Positions 32,896 to 41,410 are shown, counted from the first letter of the stretch. The stretch is 64,000 nt of DNA from Treponema sp. (GCA_031266775.1 JAISAQ010000070.1:1-64000); one strand, 5' to 3'. The notes: generated from the letters alone by a model not told the origin. Program-made: numbers and translations.

Positions 32896-33641
32896 ACCGG
32901 GTAAAAGGCTCCGCCCGCCGCGCGGGGACTTCCATTGGAACCGAAAAGGAAAGCGCCCTGCACCGGGCGCTGAAATTCCGCTATACGGGCGCAGGCGGAA
33001 CAACCGAAAGTTCCCTTGAAGGCTATGTCTGCGACGGGATCAGGGACAATGGGGAGATCATAGAGGTACAAACGGGGAGTTTTGGCCCGCTCAGAAAGAA
33101 AATTCCCGTCCTTTCGACGCGGGGAAAGGTCCGCGTCGTACATCCGGTGGCGGTCGTCAAGTATATTGAACTGTCCGACGAAACGGGGAAACCCCTGCGC
33201 AGGAGGAAAAGCCCCCGGCGCGGAACGGAATGGGACCTTTTTTACCATCTGCTGCACGCCCCGGAACTTCCCCTTGTCCCCGGCCTGGTTATTGAGCTTG
33301 CCATGGTGGACGTGCTTGAGAAGAGAACAGGCGACGGGCGGGGCTCCTGGCGGAGAAGGGGGGCAAGCATAACCGGCAGGGAACTTGCCGCCTGGCACGA
33401 AACCATTCCCCTTGAAAAGCCCGCCGACTATCTGCGCTTTGTCCCCTTTGGCGGGGATGACGAATTCACCGTAAAGGATCTGGCCGTAAAGGCGGGAATA
33501 AACGTTCCCCTTGCCCAAAAAACCCTCTACGTTCTCCTTAAAATGGGCGTCGTGGAAAGGACGGGAAAAAAAGGAAACGCGTTTTTATACCGCGCGGCGC
33601 GCGAAAAAACGCCGCACGCTCATTTATCCGCGTCACAATAA
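32892..33641 (+). CDS. Protein with nuclease-like core and winged-helix-like tail
   Basis: A 249-residue protein not firmly recognised; it resembles a family I recall as DUF8091. The N-terminal half has the order expected of a PD-(D/E)XK nuclease fold: Glu in the first helix (EKESALHRALKFRY), Asp in GYVCDGIRD, then ExQ in EIIEVQTGSFGPL, with Gln where Lys is usual. A second conserved-looking block reads VRVVHPVAVVKYIEL. The C-terminal part (FTVKDLAVKAGINVPLAQKT, then MGVVERTGKKG) looks like a winged helix. The GTG start overlaps the upstream stop. A DNA-binding or DNA-cleaving role is inference. Confidence 0.6.
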   Translation: MNRVKGSARRAGTSIGTEKESALHRALKFRYTGAGGTTESSLEGYVCDGIRDNGEIIEVQTGSFGPLRKKIPVLSTRGKVRVVHPVAVVKYIELSDETGKPLRRRKSPRRGTEWDLFYHLLHAPELPLVPGLVIELAMVDVLEKRTGDGRGSWRRRGASITGRELAAWHETIPLEKPADYLRFVPFGGDDEFTVKDLAVKAGINVPLAQKTLYVLLKMGVVERTGKKGNAFLYRAAREKTPHAHLSASQ

Positions 33642-33660
33642 TATAAATGCCCTTTCCCGG

Positions 33661-33680
33661 ACCGGGGACCGGGGACCGGG
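33661..33680. repeat. 7-bp tandem repeat between convergent genes
   Basis: ACCGGGG occurs almost three times in a row (33661-33667, 33668-33674, 33675-33680) in the 52-nt gap between the nuclease-like gene and flaA. It could vary in copy number. I see no terminator-like hairpin with a T run here. Confidence 0.6.
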
Positions 33681-33693
33681 ACAGCGGCCGGAA

Positions 33694-34419
33694 TTACCAG
33701 GCGTCGGCAATATCGTCGGCGTCCCGGTTATCCTCCGCGAAGAGGTCCGTTACCGCCCGGAGATCGTCAAGGTAAATGTAGTAGGTTCCGTATGCTTCCA
33801 TAGGATCACAGTCGACACGAAAACCGATGATCTGCAGGCCCAGCTGGTTATTGTAGTGGTAATTACGCTGAACAATGCCGTTAAAGCCGTCTTCCGCCTG
33901 CGGGGGAACCGCCACGGTAAGCCGCTTCCAGCCCTGGAAGTTGAGCCTTCCGACATAGAGTTCATAGTACCGGCCGAAAAAATCCTGCAAAAGCAGTTTA
34001 AGTTCGTGATTGTAGTTTCTTCCCACCACCCACACCGAAACGGTCTTGGTAATTCCCTCAATGGGAATGGGCCGTATGGGGTACATGGTAAAACTGGTAT
34101 ACCCGCGGTGAATAAATTCGACCTTTGTGCCCAGCACATAGCGGTCGGGGATGTTCATCCCCTCTTCTTCGGGAAGGGGCGTTTTCCCCGCGGGGCTGCC
34201 GCTGAAAAGCCTCGTGGTGATATGGCCGTCGTCCGGAGACATGCTGGAACGCCAATAGCCGTCATGTTCAAATTTATCCACCGAAACTTCTTTTAAAAGC
34301 TGCTGGGCGGAATCTATGCCTATGCGTTCGGCGTTGGGGGTGCCGACCTCCGCCCCCTGCTGGGCGAAAAGCAAGGCGGCGCCTGTCAGAAGCAGGGAAA
34401 TTAGTATAAACCGTTTCAT
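33694..34419 (-). CDS. flaA: Flagellar filament outer layer protein, FlaA family
   Basis: Sheath protein of the periplasmic flagella of spirochaetes. The 241 residues begin with a signal peptide (MKRFILISLLLTGAALLFAQ) and include the FlaA-type segments TKTVSVWVVGRNYNHELKLL, YVGRLNFQGWKRLTV and GTYYIYLDDLRAVTDLF. A TAGGAG site precedes the ATG. It is the second of two flaA genes read in the same direction and shares the strand-loop pattern of the upstream copy. Its length matches the short FlaA2-type proteins of treponemes rather than the 350-residue FlaA1. Confidence 0.88.
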   Translation of the reverse strand: MKRFILISLLLTGAALLFAQQGAEVGTPNAERIGIDSAQQLLKEVSVDKFEHDGYWRSSMSPDDGHITTRLFSGSPAGKTPLPEEEGMNIPDRYVLGTKVEFIHRGYTSFTMYPIRPIPIEGITKTVSVWVVGRNYNHELKLLLQDFFGRYYELYVGRLNFQGWKRLTVAVPPQAEDGFNGIVQRNYHYNNQLGLQIIGFRVDCDPMEAYGTYYIYLDDLRAVTDLFAEDNRDADDIADAW

Positions 34420-34436
34420 TGCTGTCTCCTATATTG

Positions 34437-34487
34437 GGCGGCGGAAAGGCCGCCGTTCAATCGGCGTTAACGCAAAGTGTTAGCGCC
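34437..34487. other. Two hairpins between the flaA genes
   Basis: GGCGGC (34437-34442) pairs with 34449-34454 and GGCGTTAAC (34463-34471) pairs with 34479-34487. They fill the 74-nt gap between the tandem flaA genes. Neither has a T run, so mRNA processing or unequal expression of the two genes is more likely than termination. Confidence 0.5.
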
Positions 34488-34493
34488 GTCTCC

Positions 34494-35264
34494 TTAATTA
34501 CTTGAGGCCCACAGTTCCTGGACCCGTTCGGGATCGCTCAATTCGTCACCGTCAAAAAGGGATTCAAACGTATCGGTAAGCACCTTGAACTGATCAAAAT
34601 AGATATAGAAGTCGTTGACCGGTTCGGTAGGCTGGGTCCAGATACGGAATTTTACAAAGGTAAGGCCCGCCAGCCGGGGAAGCACCCGCTTTGACTGTAC
34701 AATGTTGCCGGGAATTCTGGCCCTGATATTTTTCCACCCCGTATAACCTATGTTGCCGAAACGGATGTTGTGAACCACGCCCTGAAAATCCCTGACGTAC
34801 GCCTCAATGTAATAGTCAAGATTTGATCCCCATACCCACATGTCCAGGTAGGAAACCCTGCCCGGAATGGGTATTTCAAAAGGCTCGTCCCCCCCGGGGG
34901 CGACAGGGTACAGATCTATCCAGTTATAACCCCTGCGGTCAAAGCGGCCCCAGATGCCCAGGCTTTTCAGTTCCTTGCCTTCCCGGTTCAGGCCGAACAG
35001 GGCCATTGGCCAGGCGGGCACGTAGGTCAGCCGGGGATAAGAGGCGTCATCCGATTTGGTGGCGAATTTACTGGCGTCCAGTTTCCAATCAAAATCGTAA
35101 CTGTAGCTCCTTCCCGAGACAGTCCATTCGTGAGCCGTAACACCGTCAAAATTATCAAGCACAATGGCCTCATAATCGACGGTATTTTCATCGCCAAACG
35201 CTGCCGACGCGGCCGTTACTGCCATAACAATGAGGCAGACAGCCCTGAAACTGCCGTGTTTCAT
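34494..35264 (-). CDS. flaA: Flagellar filament outer layer protein, FlaA family
   Basis: 256-residue FlaA-type sheath protein with a signal peptide ending near AASAAFG. From the ATG at 35264 (AAAGGAG 6 nt upstream) the mature part shows GRVSYLDMWVWGSNLDYYIE, FGNIGYTGWKNIRARIP and NDFYIYFDQFKVLTDTF, the same order as in the flaA gene downstream. A consensus promoter (35318-35346) precedes it. From memory, T. pallidum has a comparable flaA pair beside a class II aldolase gene, and an aldolase gene is also nearby here (36350). Confidence 0.88.
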   Translation of the reverse strand: MKHGSFRAVCLIVMAVTAASAAFGDENTVDYEAIVLDNFDGVTAHEWTVSGRSYSYDFDWKLDASKFATKSDDASYPRLTYVPAWPMALFGLNREGKELKSLGIWGRFDRRGYNWIDLYPVAPGGDEPFEIPIPGRVSYLDMWVWGSNLDYYIEAYVRDFQGVVHNIRFGNIGYTGWKNIRARIPGNIVQSKRVLPRLAGLTFVKFRIWTQPTEPVNDFYIYFDQFKVLTDTFESLFDGDELSDPERVQELWASSN

Positions 35265-35317
35265 CCGATACTCCTTTCCATATATCATATCCTGAGCCTT
35301 TAACAGATTACAGTTGG

Positions 35318-35346
35318 ATTATATTTCTTTACGAAAGATTTGTCAA
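35318..35346 (-). promoter_or_regulatory. Consensus sigma-70 promoter of flaA
   Basis: TTGACA (35341-35346), 17-nt spacer, TATAAT (35318-35323) on the minus strand: both hexamers match the consensus perfectly. The leader to the flaA ATG is about 47 nt. It marks very strong, probably constitutive expression of the sheath proteins. Confidence 0.8.
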
Positions 35347-35367
35347 ACCTTCACGGCATTTCCCGCG

Positions 35368-36258
35368 TTATTTTCGGTAAAATCGGGGAACCTCCCGCAG
35401 CCGTTCCAGAATTTCCCCGCCGGCCGTTCTGCCCCAGGGGAGGATCATGCGGGAGGGAACGGAAGCGGCCTTTCCCCGCACGGTCATTTTGACAGCTTCA
35501 AAGGCCTGTGCCCAGGGAGAATCGTCAAAAATAACCTTTGTTTCCCTGGTTGTAAGGGCCGGATCAAGCCAGGAAAAGAGGATAACGGGAATATCCGGCG
35601 CATTGTCCGTAAAAGGCTGGGAATGCCTGCCAAGAATGACGCAGGAAACCCCGTCGAAATTTTCAAATTCCGCGCCGGGGCCCAAAAGGCGGAGCTCCGC
35701 CCCGCCGTCAAGCCCCTCTTCCAGGGCGGGGCGGAAGGCGGAAGGATCCCCGTTATGATAGACAAGGACCGTTCCCCCCCCGCCCAGGATCGCGGCGCAG
35801 CGGCCCGCCCGGTACATGTCGTCTTCCCGGCCGGCGCTGAAAAACAGGGGAGAGCCTTCCCCGTTTTCACGGGACAATTCCGGGGCCTCCGCCCCCAAAA
35901 CCCCCACCGGCGTTTCCGGGAATTCGCGCGCATAACGCCGGGCCCCGTCGGCGTAGCGGTACGGGACAAGGACGCAGTACGGATTGGCGGCGGCTGTCTC
36001 CAGGGCAAAAACCACCATGTCGGGCCCCGCGTTTTCACCAACACGGACGGGCTTTACCCGCCTGAAAAAAGCGAGAGAAAGCCTCCCCGCGGCCGCTCCG
36101 GCCCGTTTTTCCCCGTAGATCCGGTCAAAGGCGGCGTCGGTAAGGATCAGTACCGGAGGACGGAGAAAAAAAACCAGCGCCAGAAGGACAACAACAACGG
36201 CGGCAAGAGCGGCGGCAGTATGGCGGCGCACATTCTTTCCCTGAGTTACCGCACGCAT
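35368..36258 (-). CDS. Membrane-anchored periplasmic-binding-like protein
   Basis: A 296-residue protein with one N-terminal membrane helix (AAALAAVVVVLLALVFFLR) and an extracytoplasmic alpha/beta part (PVLILTDAAFDRIYGEKR, VGVLGAEAPEL, GGGTVLVYHNGDPSAF, VILFSWLDPAL) that resembles the two-lobed fold of sugar- or BMP-type binding proteins. There is no lipobox and no transporter beside it, so a sensory or structural role is as likely as transport. Function unknown. A GTG ten codons in, with AGGGA upstream, is an alternative start. Confidence 0.65.
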   Translation of the reverse strand: MRAVTQGKNVRRHTAAALAAVVVVLLALVFFLRPPVLILTDAAFDRIYGEKRAGAAAGRLSLAFFRRVKPVRVGENAGPDMVVFALETAAANPYCVLVPYRYADGARRYAREFPETPVGVLGAEAPELSRENGEGSPLFFSAGREDDMYRAGRCAAILGGGGTVLVYHNGDPSAFRPALEEGLDGGAELRLLGPGAEFENFDGVSCVILGRHSQPFTDNAPDIPVILFSWLDPALTTRETKVIFDDSPWAQAFEAVKMTVRGKAASVPSRMILPWGRTAGGEILERLREVPRFYRK

Positions 36259-36349
36259 TGACCAAGCCCCCGCTATACCATAAAATTATGTAATAGGCGC
36301 GCGGCATGTTGACGCGCGGCTTCGCATATTTTACCAGTAAGGAGCGTAT

Positions 36350-37348
36350 ATGACCAGTTACAGGGAATTGGGCCTTGTCAATACCAAGGAACTCTTTAAG
36401 AAAGCGGTAAGCGGGGGCTACGCCATTCCGGCGTATAATTTCAACAATATGGAACAGATGCAGGCGATCATCCAGGCCTGCGTGGAAACCAAATCACCTG
36501 TCATACTCCAGGTTTCCTCGGGGGCAAGGAAATACGCCAACCAGAATCTTCTTAAAAACATGGCCAAGGGGGCGGTGGAATACGCCCATGAGCTGGGGTA
36601 CGACATTCCCATTGTGCTGCATCTGGATCACGGCGACAGCTTCGAGTTGTGCAAGGACTGTGTGGAAACCGGTTTTTCTTCCGTTATGATAGACGGCTCG
36701 CATCTTCCCTACGATGAAAACGCCGCCCTTACCGCAAAGGTCTGCGAATTCGCCCATTCACAACAGGACTATGTAACCGTAGAGGGGGAACTGGGAGTCC
36801 TCGCGGGTGTGGAAGACGACGTTTCCGCCGAGCACAGCCATTACACGCAGCCTTCGGAAGTCATCGATTTTGTCAACAAGACCAAGGTCGATTCCCTGGC
36901 CATTTCCATAGGGACAAGCCACGGCCGGGCCAAATTCAAGCCGGAACAGTGCACGCGGGACGCCAACGGCATCCTTATTCCCCCTCCGTTGCGCTTCGAT
37001 ATATTGGAAGAAATCGAAAAGAAGATCCCCGGCTTCCCCATTGTCCTGCACGGTTCTTCATCGGTACCCATAGAATATGTGAAGATGATAGAAAAGTACG
37101 GCGGCCGGCTCCCCGACTCGGTGGGCATTCCCGAAGAACAGCTCCGCAGGGCGGCAAAGAGCGCGGTCTGCAAGATCAACATAGATTCGGACGGGCGCCT
37201 TGCCATGACCGCCCTTATCCGCAAGGTGTTCGCCGAAAAACCGGATGAATTCGATCCCCGCAAGTACCTGGGGCCGGCCCGCGACGAACTCAAGAAGCTG
37301 TACGCCCATAAAAACGTCAACGTGCTGGGCTCGGCCGGCCAGGCGTAA
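36350..37348 (+). CDS. fbaA: Class II fructose-bisphosphate aldolase
   Basis: Zinc-dependent glycolytic aldolase, 332 residues. Zinc ligands and active-site motifs are IVLHLDHGDSFE, VTVEGELGVLAGVEDDVSAE and FPIVLHGSSSVP, with the phosphate loop in SLAISIGTSHG and KINIDSDGRLAMT. An AAGGAG site precedes the ATG. Starts about 90 nt from the divergent binding-like gene. An 8-bp direct repeat CGCGCGGC occurs twice in that gap. Confidence 0.96.
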   Translation: MTSYRELGLVNTKELFKKAVSGGYAIPAYNFNNMEQMQAIIQACVETKSPVILQVSSGARKYANQNLLKNMAKGAVEYAHELGYDIPIVLHLDHGDSFELCKDCVETGFSSVMIDGSHLPYDENAALTAKVCEFAHSQQDYVTVEGELGVLAGVEDDVSAEHSHYTQPSEVIDFVNKTKVDSLAISIGTSHGRAKFKPEQCTRDANGILIPPPLRFDILEEIEKKIPGFPIVLHGSSSVPIEYVKMIEKYGGRLPDSVGIPEEQLRRAAKSAVCKINIDSDGRLAMTALIRKVFAEKPDEFDPRKYLGPARDELKKLYAHKNVNVLGSAGQA

Positions 37349-37387
37349 AGAGCCCGGATAAAAAAGACGCCGGTACACTGATTTTCC

Positions 37388-39154
37388 ATGAACCATACCA
37401 CTGCAAGCGGGGCCCGCCATGACGCCCTTGCGCTTCTGGGAGACGAGGCGGTCGCGCTGGCCGCGCTTCACGCGGGGATAAGCGCCGCTTACGGCTATCC
37501 CGGCACCCCCTCAACTGAAATTCTCGAACGGATCATCGCCGAATGCGAAAAAGGCGGCGAAGAGGGCGCGGACGCGCGGAACCGCCCCAGGGCGGCCTGG
37601 TGCGCCAACGAAAAGACGGCGCTTGAGGCGGCGCTGGGGACCTCCTTTGCCGGCCGCAGGGTCATTGTTACGATGAAGCATGTGGGCCTTAATGTGGCCG
37701 CCGATCCTTTTATCAACGGCGCGCTCCTTGGGATAGGCGGCGGCCTTGTAATCGCCGCGGCCGACGATCCGGGGATGCACAGTTCCCAGAACGAGCAGGA
37801 TTCGCGCTTCTACGCCGCCTTTGCCATGATCCCCTGCCTTGAACCCCGCGGCCAGCAGGAAGCCTACGACATGACGCGGGAAGCGTTCGACGTGTCGGAG
37901 CGTTTCCATGTTCCGGTGATGCTGCGCCTTGCGACGCGGCTTTCCCACGCCCGTTCTGCGGTTATTCCTTCTCCGCCGCGCGGAGGGAACGCGCTTTCAA
38001 AATCAGGCGACAAAACGCGGTGGATGCTGCTTCCCGTTTATGCGCGGAAAAATTACGCCGCCCTTGTAGAAAAACAGAAAGATATTGAGGCGTGGTCGGC
38101 GGCCCATCCGGCAAACAAAACGGAAGGGCACGGCGGAGAGGAGGCCGGAACCGGCGCGCATGATCTCGCGGTAATCACGTCGGGCCTCGGCGGCAACTAC
38201 TACGACGAAAATCTTCCGGATTTCGCGGCCCTGCGCGGCGGGGCCCCTCCGCGCCTCCACATAGGCGTCTATCCCCTTCCCTCCGAAAAAATACGGGGCT
38301 TCTGTAAAGGAAGGAAACGGGTCCTTGTCATTGAAGAGGGCCAGCCTTTCCTGGAGGAACGGCTGCGGGGCATACTGCCCCACGGGGTAACGGTAGAAGG
38401 AAGGCTTGACGGAGGGGCGGTTCCCCGGACCGGGGAACTTGACCCCGACAATATACGGGCGGCGCTGGGGCTTTTACCCCGCCCCGCCATGGCGGAAAAA
38501 ATATCCGGCCTTCCGAATCTGCCCGGGCGGCCGCCCCAGCTCTGCCAGGGTTGTCCCCACGCCGACAGTTACGAGACGATCAAAAAGGCGCTGGCGGCAC
38601 TGGACGGGGCCGGCCGCTTGTCCGCGGTTACTTCGGACATAGGCTGCTATTCGCTGGGAGCCCTGCCGCCTTATTCCGTTCCCGAATCCATCGTCTGCAT
38701 GGGGGCGTCCATAGGCATGGCCAGGGGGGCGGCGGAAGCCGGGCTTCCCTATTCCGTCGCGGTTATCGGGGACTCGACCTTTATCCATTCGGGAATCCCG
38801 GGCCTCCTCGACGCGGCAAACGCCGGCGTTCCCATGACGGCCGTGATCCTCGACAACTCCACCGTCGCCATGACAGGGTGCCAGGAAACGGCCGTTCCGC
38901 GGGCGGGGCTGCGGGATCTTGTACTCGCTCTGGGGGTACATCCTGGGCATCTTCTGGAACTCGAGGCGAAGAGGCAGCTGATTGACGAAAACGCGGCCCG
39001 CCTTAAGGCCGAAATCGAATACCGGGGGCTTTCCGTCGTGATCTTCAAAAGGGAATGCCTGGAAGCCGCCCGGAGGCGGAAGAAGGCCGGCCGGAAAACC
39101 GGAGAGGCCCCGGAAGAACGTCCTTGTGAAAGGGCGGAAAAAACATTACAGTAA
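37388..39154 (+). CDS. iorA: Indolepyruvate ferredoxin oxidoreductase, alpha subunit (no ferredoxin domain)
   Basis: TPP-dependent enzyme that oxidises indole-, phenyl- or hydroxyphenylpyruvate to the aryl-acetyl-CoA. N-terminal pyrimidine-binding part: GISAAYGYPGTPSTEILERI and HVGLNVAADPFINGALLG. TPP-binding part: LCQGCPHADSYETI, AVIGDSTFIHSGI and AVILDNSTVAMTGCQ. The usual C-terminal pair of [4Fe-4S] motifs is missing: after VVIFKRECLEAARRRKKA the 588-residue protein ends in a charged tail without a cysteine cluster. The start has no ribosome site; a TACACT box lies 8 nt before the ATG. Six nt separate it from iorB. Confidence 0.9.
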   Translation: MNHTTASGARHDALALLGDEAVALAALHAGISAAYGYPGTPSTEILERIIAECEKGGEEGADARNRPRAAWCANEKTALEAALGTSFAGRRVIVTMKHVGLNVAADPFINGALLGIGGGLVIAAADDPGMHSSQNEQDSRFYAAFAMIPCLEPRGQQEAYDMTREAFDVSERFHVPVMLRLATRLSHARSAVIPSPPRGGNALSKSGDKTRWMLLPVYARKNYAALVEKQKDIEAWSAAHPANKTEGHGGEEAGTGAHDLAVITSGLGGNYYDENLPDFAALRGGAPPRLHIGVYPLPSEKIRGFCKGRKRVLVIEEGQPFLEERLRGILPHGVTVEGRLDGGAVPRTGELDPDNIRAALGLLPRPAMAEKISGLPNLPGRPPQLCQGCPHADSYETIKKALAALDGAGRLSAVTSDIGCYSLGALPPYSVPESIVCMGASIGMARGAAEAGLPYSVAVIGDSTFIHSGIPGLLDAANAGVPMTAVILDNSTVAMTGCQETAVPRAGLRDLVLALGVHPGHLLELEAKRQLIDENAARLKAEIEYRGLSVVIFKRECLEAARRRKKAGRKTGEAPEERPCERAEKTLQ

Positions 39155-39160
39155 CCGTGC

Positions 39161-39745
39161 ATGAAATATGATGTTATACTTGCCGGCGTGGGCGGACAGG
39201 GGGTCCTTTCCGTAGCCGCCATCATCGCCGCTTCCGCGGTAACGGAGGGGCTTGCCGTCCGCCAGAGCGAAGTTCACGGGATGGCCCAGCGGGGCGGGGC
39301 GGTACTGGCCCATCTCAGGCTTTCAAACGGCGTTATCGCCGGTGACCTTGTGCCCAGGGGCGGGGCGGATCTTGTCGTCTCAATGGAACCCCTGGAAAGC
39401 CTCCGCTACGCACAGTGGCTTTCACCGGAAGGCGTTCTTGTAAGCGCCGCGGAACCTTTCATCAATATTCCCGATTATCCTGAAATTGGGGAAGTCATCC
39501 GCGCCATACGGGCCTTTCCCGTATCCCGCATCGTCCGGGCCGCCAGCCTTGCGCGGGAAGCGGGCCTTGCGAAGGCGGTTAACATGGTAATGGTGGGGGC
39601 CGCGTCCGCCTTTCTTCCCCTTAAAAGCGAAACGCTGCAAGACGCCATAGAGGCGGCCTTTGCCTCCAAAAAGGACGCGGCCGAAGCGAACATCAGGGCC
39701 TTTAAAAGCGGGCGGAACGCGGCGGACGAACAGGGGCGGGAATAA
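39161..39745 (+). CDS. iorB: Indolepyruvate ferredoxin oxidoreductase, beta subunit
   Basis: Gamma-type subunit of the 2-oxoacid oxidoreductase, 194 residues. Family motifs are ILAGVGGQGVLSVAAIIA, SEVHGMAQRGGAVLAHLRL and ADLVVSMEPLESLRY. It follows iorA directly and its stop shares a base with the paaK start (TAATG), so the three genes form one transcript. Confidence 0.95.
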   Translation: MKYDVILAGVGGQGVLSVAAIIAASAVTEGLAVRQSEVHGMAQRGGAVLAHLRLSNGVIAGDLVPRGGADLVVSMEPLESLRYAQWLSPEGVLVSAAEPFINIPDYPEIGEVIRAIRAFPVSRIVRAASLAREAGLAKAVNMVMVGAASAFLPLKSETLQDAIEAAFASKKDAAEANIRAFKSGRNAADEQGRE

Positions 39746-41058
39746 TGGACTACCAGTACTGGAACCCCGGCATCGAAAAAATGCCCCGCGCGGACCTTGA
39801 GGCGCTGCAGCTTGAGAAACTCAAGGCGGCGGCGGAACGCGCCCTGTGCAGCCCCTTTTACAGGAAGCGTTTTGCCGAGGCGGGGATAAAAAGCGCGGAC
39901 GGCATCAAAAGCCTCGAAGATCTGAAACGCGTTCCCTTTACCACCAAACAGGATCTAAGGGAAGGATTTCCCTGGGGTTTCCTTGGCATAGCGAGGGAAG
40001 AGGTGGTGCGCCTCCACGCGTCAAGCGGCACCACGGGCATTCCCACCACCATTTACTTTAACCGCGGGGACCTTGAGCGCTGGGCGTCCTATGTGGCCCG
40101 CTGTATTTACGGCACGGGCTGTACCAAAAGGGACGTGTTTCAGAACATGATCAGCTACGGCCTTTTTACAGGCGGCCTTGGTTTTCACGCCGGGGCCGAG
40201 GAAGTGGGGATGATGGTGATCCCGTCGGGATCGGGGAACACCGCCCGCCAGTTCCGCCTTATGCGGGACTTCGGCACCACCGTACTGCACGCGACGCCGA
40301 GTTTCCTTCTTCATGTTGAATCACGGATGAGGGAAGAAGGCTACAGGCTGGAAGACCTCGCGCTGAAAAGGGCCTTTGCCGGGGCGGAACCTTATTCGGA
40401 AGACACCAGAAAGCGCATAGAGGATCTGCTGCATATAGACGTGTTTAATTCCTACGGCCTTTCGGAAATGAACGGGCCGGGGGTTGCCTTTGAATGCCAG
40501 GAGAAAAACGGACTGCACCTCTGGGAAGACGGCTACATCGCCGAGATCATCAACCCCGAAACCCTGGAAAGCGCGGGCGAGGGAGAGGCGGGCGAGCTTG
40601 TCCTTACCATACTGTGCAGGGAAGCCACCCCCCTCTTCCGCTACCGCACAAGGGATCTTACCGGCTTTTACACGGAACCCTGCCCCTGCGGAAGAACACA
40701 CCGCCGCCTCAGGCGCATCACAGGCCGCAGCGACGACATGCTTATCATCAACGGCGTCAACGTCTTCCCCAGCCAGATTGAAGAAGTGATCATGGCGATG
40801 AGGGAAGTGGGCAACAACTACCTTATCGTCGTGGAAAAAGACGGTGTCCTTGACAGGATAACCGTCAAAACCGAAGTGGGGCCGGACATCTTCATGGACG
40901 ACTCGCGGCCCCTTAACGCCCTGCGGGAAAAAATACGCAAAACCATACAGGCGTCAATCACGATAAACCCCAGGGTAGAACTCCACGAACACGGAAGCCT
41001 CCCCGTAAGCGAAGGAAAAGCCGTCCGCGTCAAGGACACGCGGCCCAAAGACGTGTAG
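39745..41058 (+). CDS. paaK: Phenylacetate-CoA ligase
   Basis: Adenylate-forming enzyme that activates phenylacetate or related aryl acids with CoA and ATP. The 437 residues include the ATP loop SSGTTGIPTTIYFNRGD, YGLSEMNGPGVAFECQ, YRTRDLTGFY and GRSDDMLIINGVNVFPSQIE. Coupled to iorAB, it can act in reverse to conserve energy as ATP from aryl-acetyl-CoA, as proposed for anaerobes that ferment aromatic amino acids. That direction is inference. Confidence 0.93.
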   Translation: MDYQYWNPGIEKMPRADLEALQLEKLKAAAERALCSPFYRKRFAEAGIKSADGIKSLEDLKRVPFTTKQDLREGFPWGFLGIAREEVVRLHASSGTTGIPTTIYFNRGDLERWASYVARCIYGTGCTKRDVFQNMISYGLFTGGLGFHAGAEEVGMMVIPSGSGNTARQFRLMRDFGTTVLHATPSFLLHVESRMREEGYRLEDLALKRAFAGAEPYSEDTRKRIEDLLHIDVFNSYGLSEMNGPGVAFECQEKNGLHLWEDGYIAEIINPETLESAGEGEAGELVLTILCREATPLFRYRTRDLTGFYTEPCPCGRTHRRLRRITGRSDDMLIINGVNVFPSQIEEVIMAMREVGNNYLIVVEKDGVLDRITVKTEVGPDIFMDDSRPLNALREKIRKTIQASITINPRVELHEHGSLPVSEGKAVRVKDTRPKDV

Positions 41059-41121
41059 AAAAACGCGGCGTTACCATTCACGGACCTTTGTTTACTTTTG
41101 ATACATTCCGCGACGGAATAC

Positions 41122-41151
41122 TTGACCGCGCGTCTCTGTGTGCGGTAGTAT
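41122..41151 (+). promoter_or_regulatory. Promoter for a leaderless small membrane protein
   Basis: TTGACC (41122-41127), 18 nt, TAGTAT (41146-41151), then 5 nt to the ATG at 41157, which has no ribosome site. Confidence 0.35.
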
Positions 41152-41156
41152 TATAC

Positions 41157-41300
41157 ATGGCAGGGAAAAAACAGCCCCCGGAACTGAAAAAGGACAAAAA
41201 AGAAGGCGCCGCTACATGGATTGTGGCAGTTTCCGGCCTGATCGCCGCCCTTGCCGCGCTGATTTCCGCTATCGCCACCCTGATAATGGCGATGAAGTGA
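41157..41300 (+). CDS. Small single-pass membrane protein
   Basis: 47 residues: a Lys-rich cytoplasmic tip (MAGKKQPPELKKDKKEG) and one long Ala/Ile-rich membrane helix (WIVAVSGLIAALAALISAIA) reaching the C-terminus. The frame is open from 41088, but the promoter at 41122-41151 lies inside that extension, so the ATG at 41157 is preferred. Function unknown. A second tiny membrane protein follows after 8 nt. Confidence 0.5.
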   Translation: MAGKKQPPELKKDKKEGAATWIVAVSGLIAALAALISAIATLIMAMK

Positions 41301-41308
41301 GGTAGGTC

Positions 41309-41401
41309 ATGACTTTTTCCAGAAACACGCTTATGAATTTTGCCTTGGGGTGTTTTATTCTTTCCACCCTGATATTCGCGATTCTGTTTATTCTGAAATA
41401 A
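41309..41401 (+). CDS. Tiny membrane protein (30 residues)
   Basis: Reads MTFSRNTLMNFALGCFILST then a further hydrophobic stretch ending in LFILK. A GAGGT sits 5 nt before the ATG, directly after the stop of the preceding small gene. One membrane helix, no recognised family. It is below usual gene-calling limits but has a ribosome site and a pairing with its neighbour. Confidence 0.4.
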   Translation: MTFSRNTLMNFALGCFILSTLIFAILFILK

Positions 41402-41410
41402 CAGCCCCGG

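Noticed and set aside
35314-36261. 315-codon plus-strand frame opposite the binding-like protein
   Set aside because: Basic, Pro/Gly-rich antisense frame that also covers the perfect flaA promoter; the minus gene has a membrane helix and domain-like segments.
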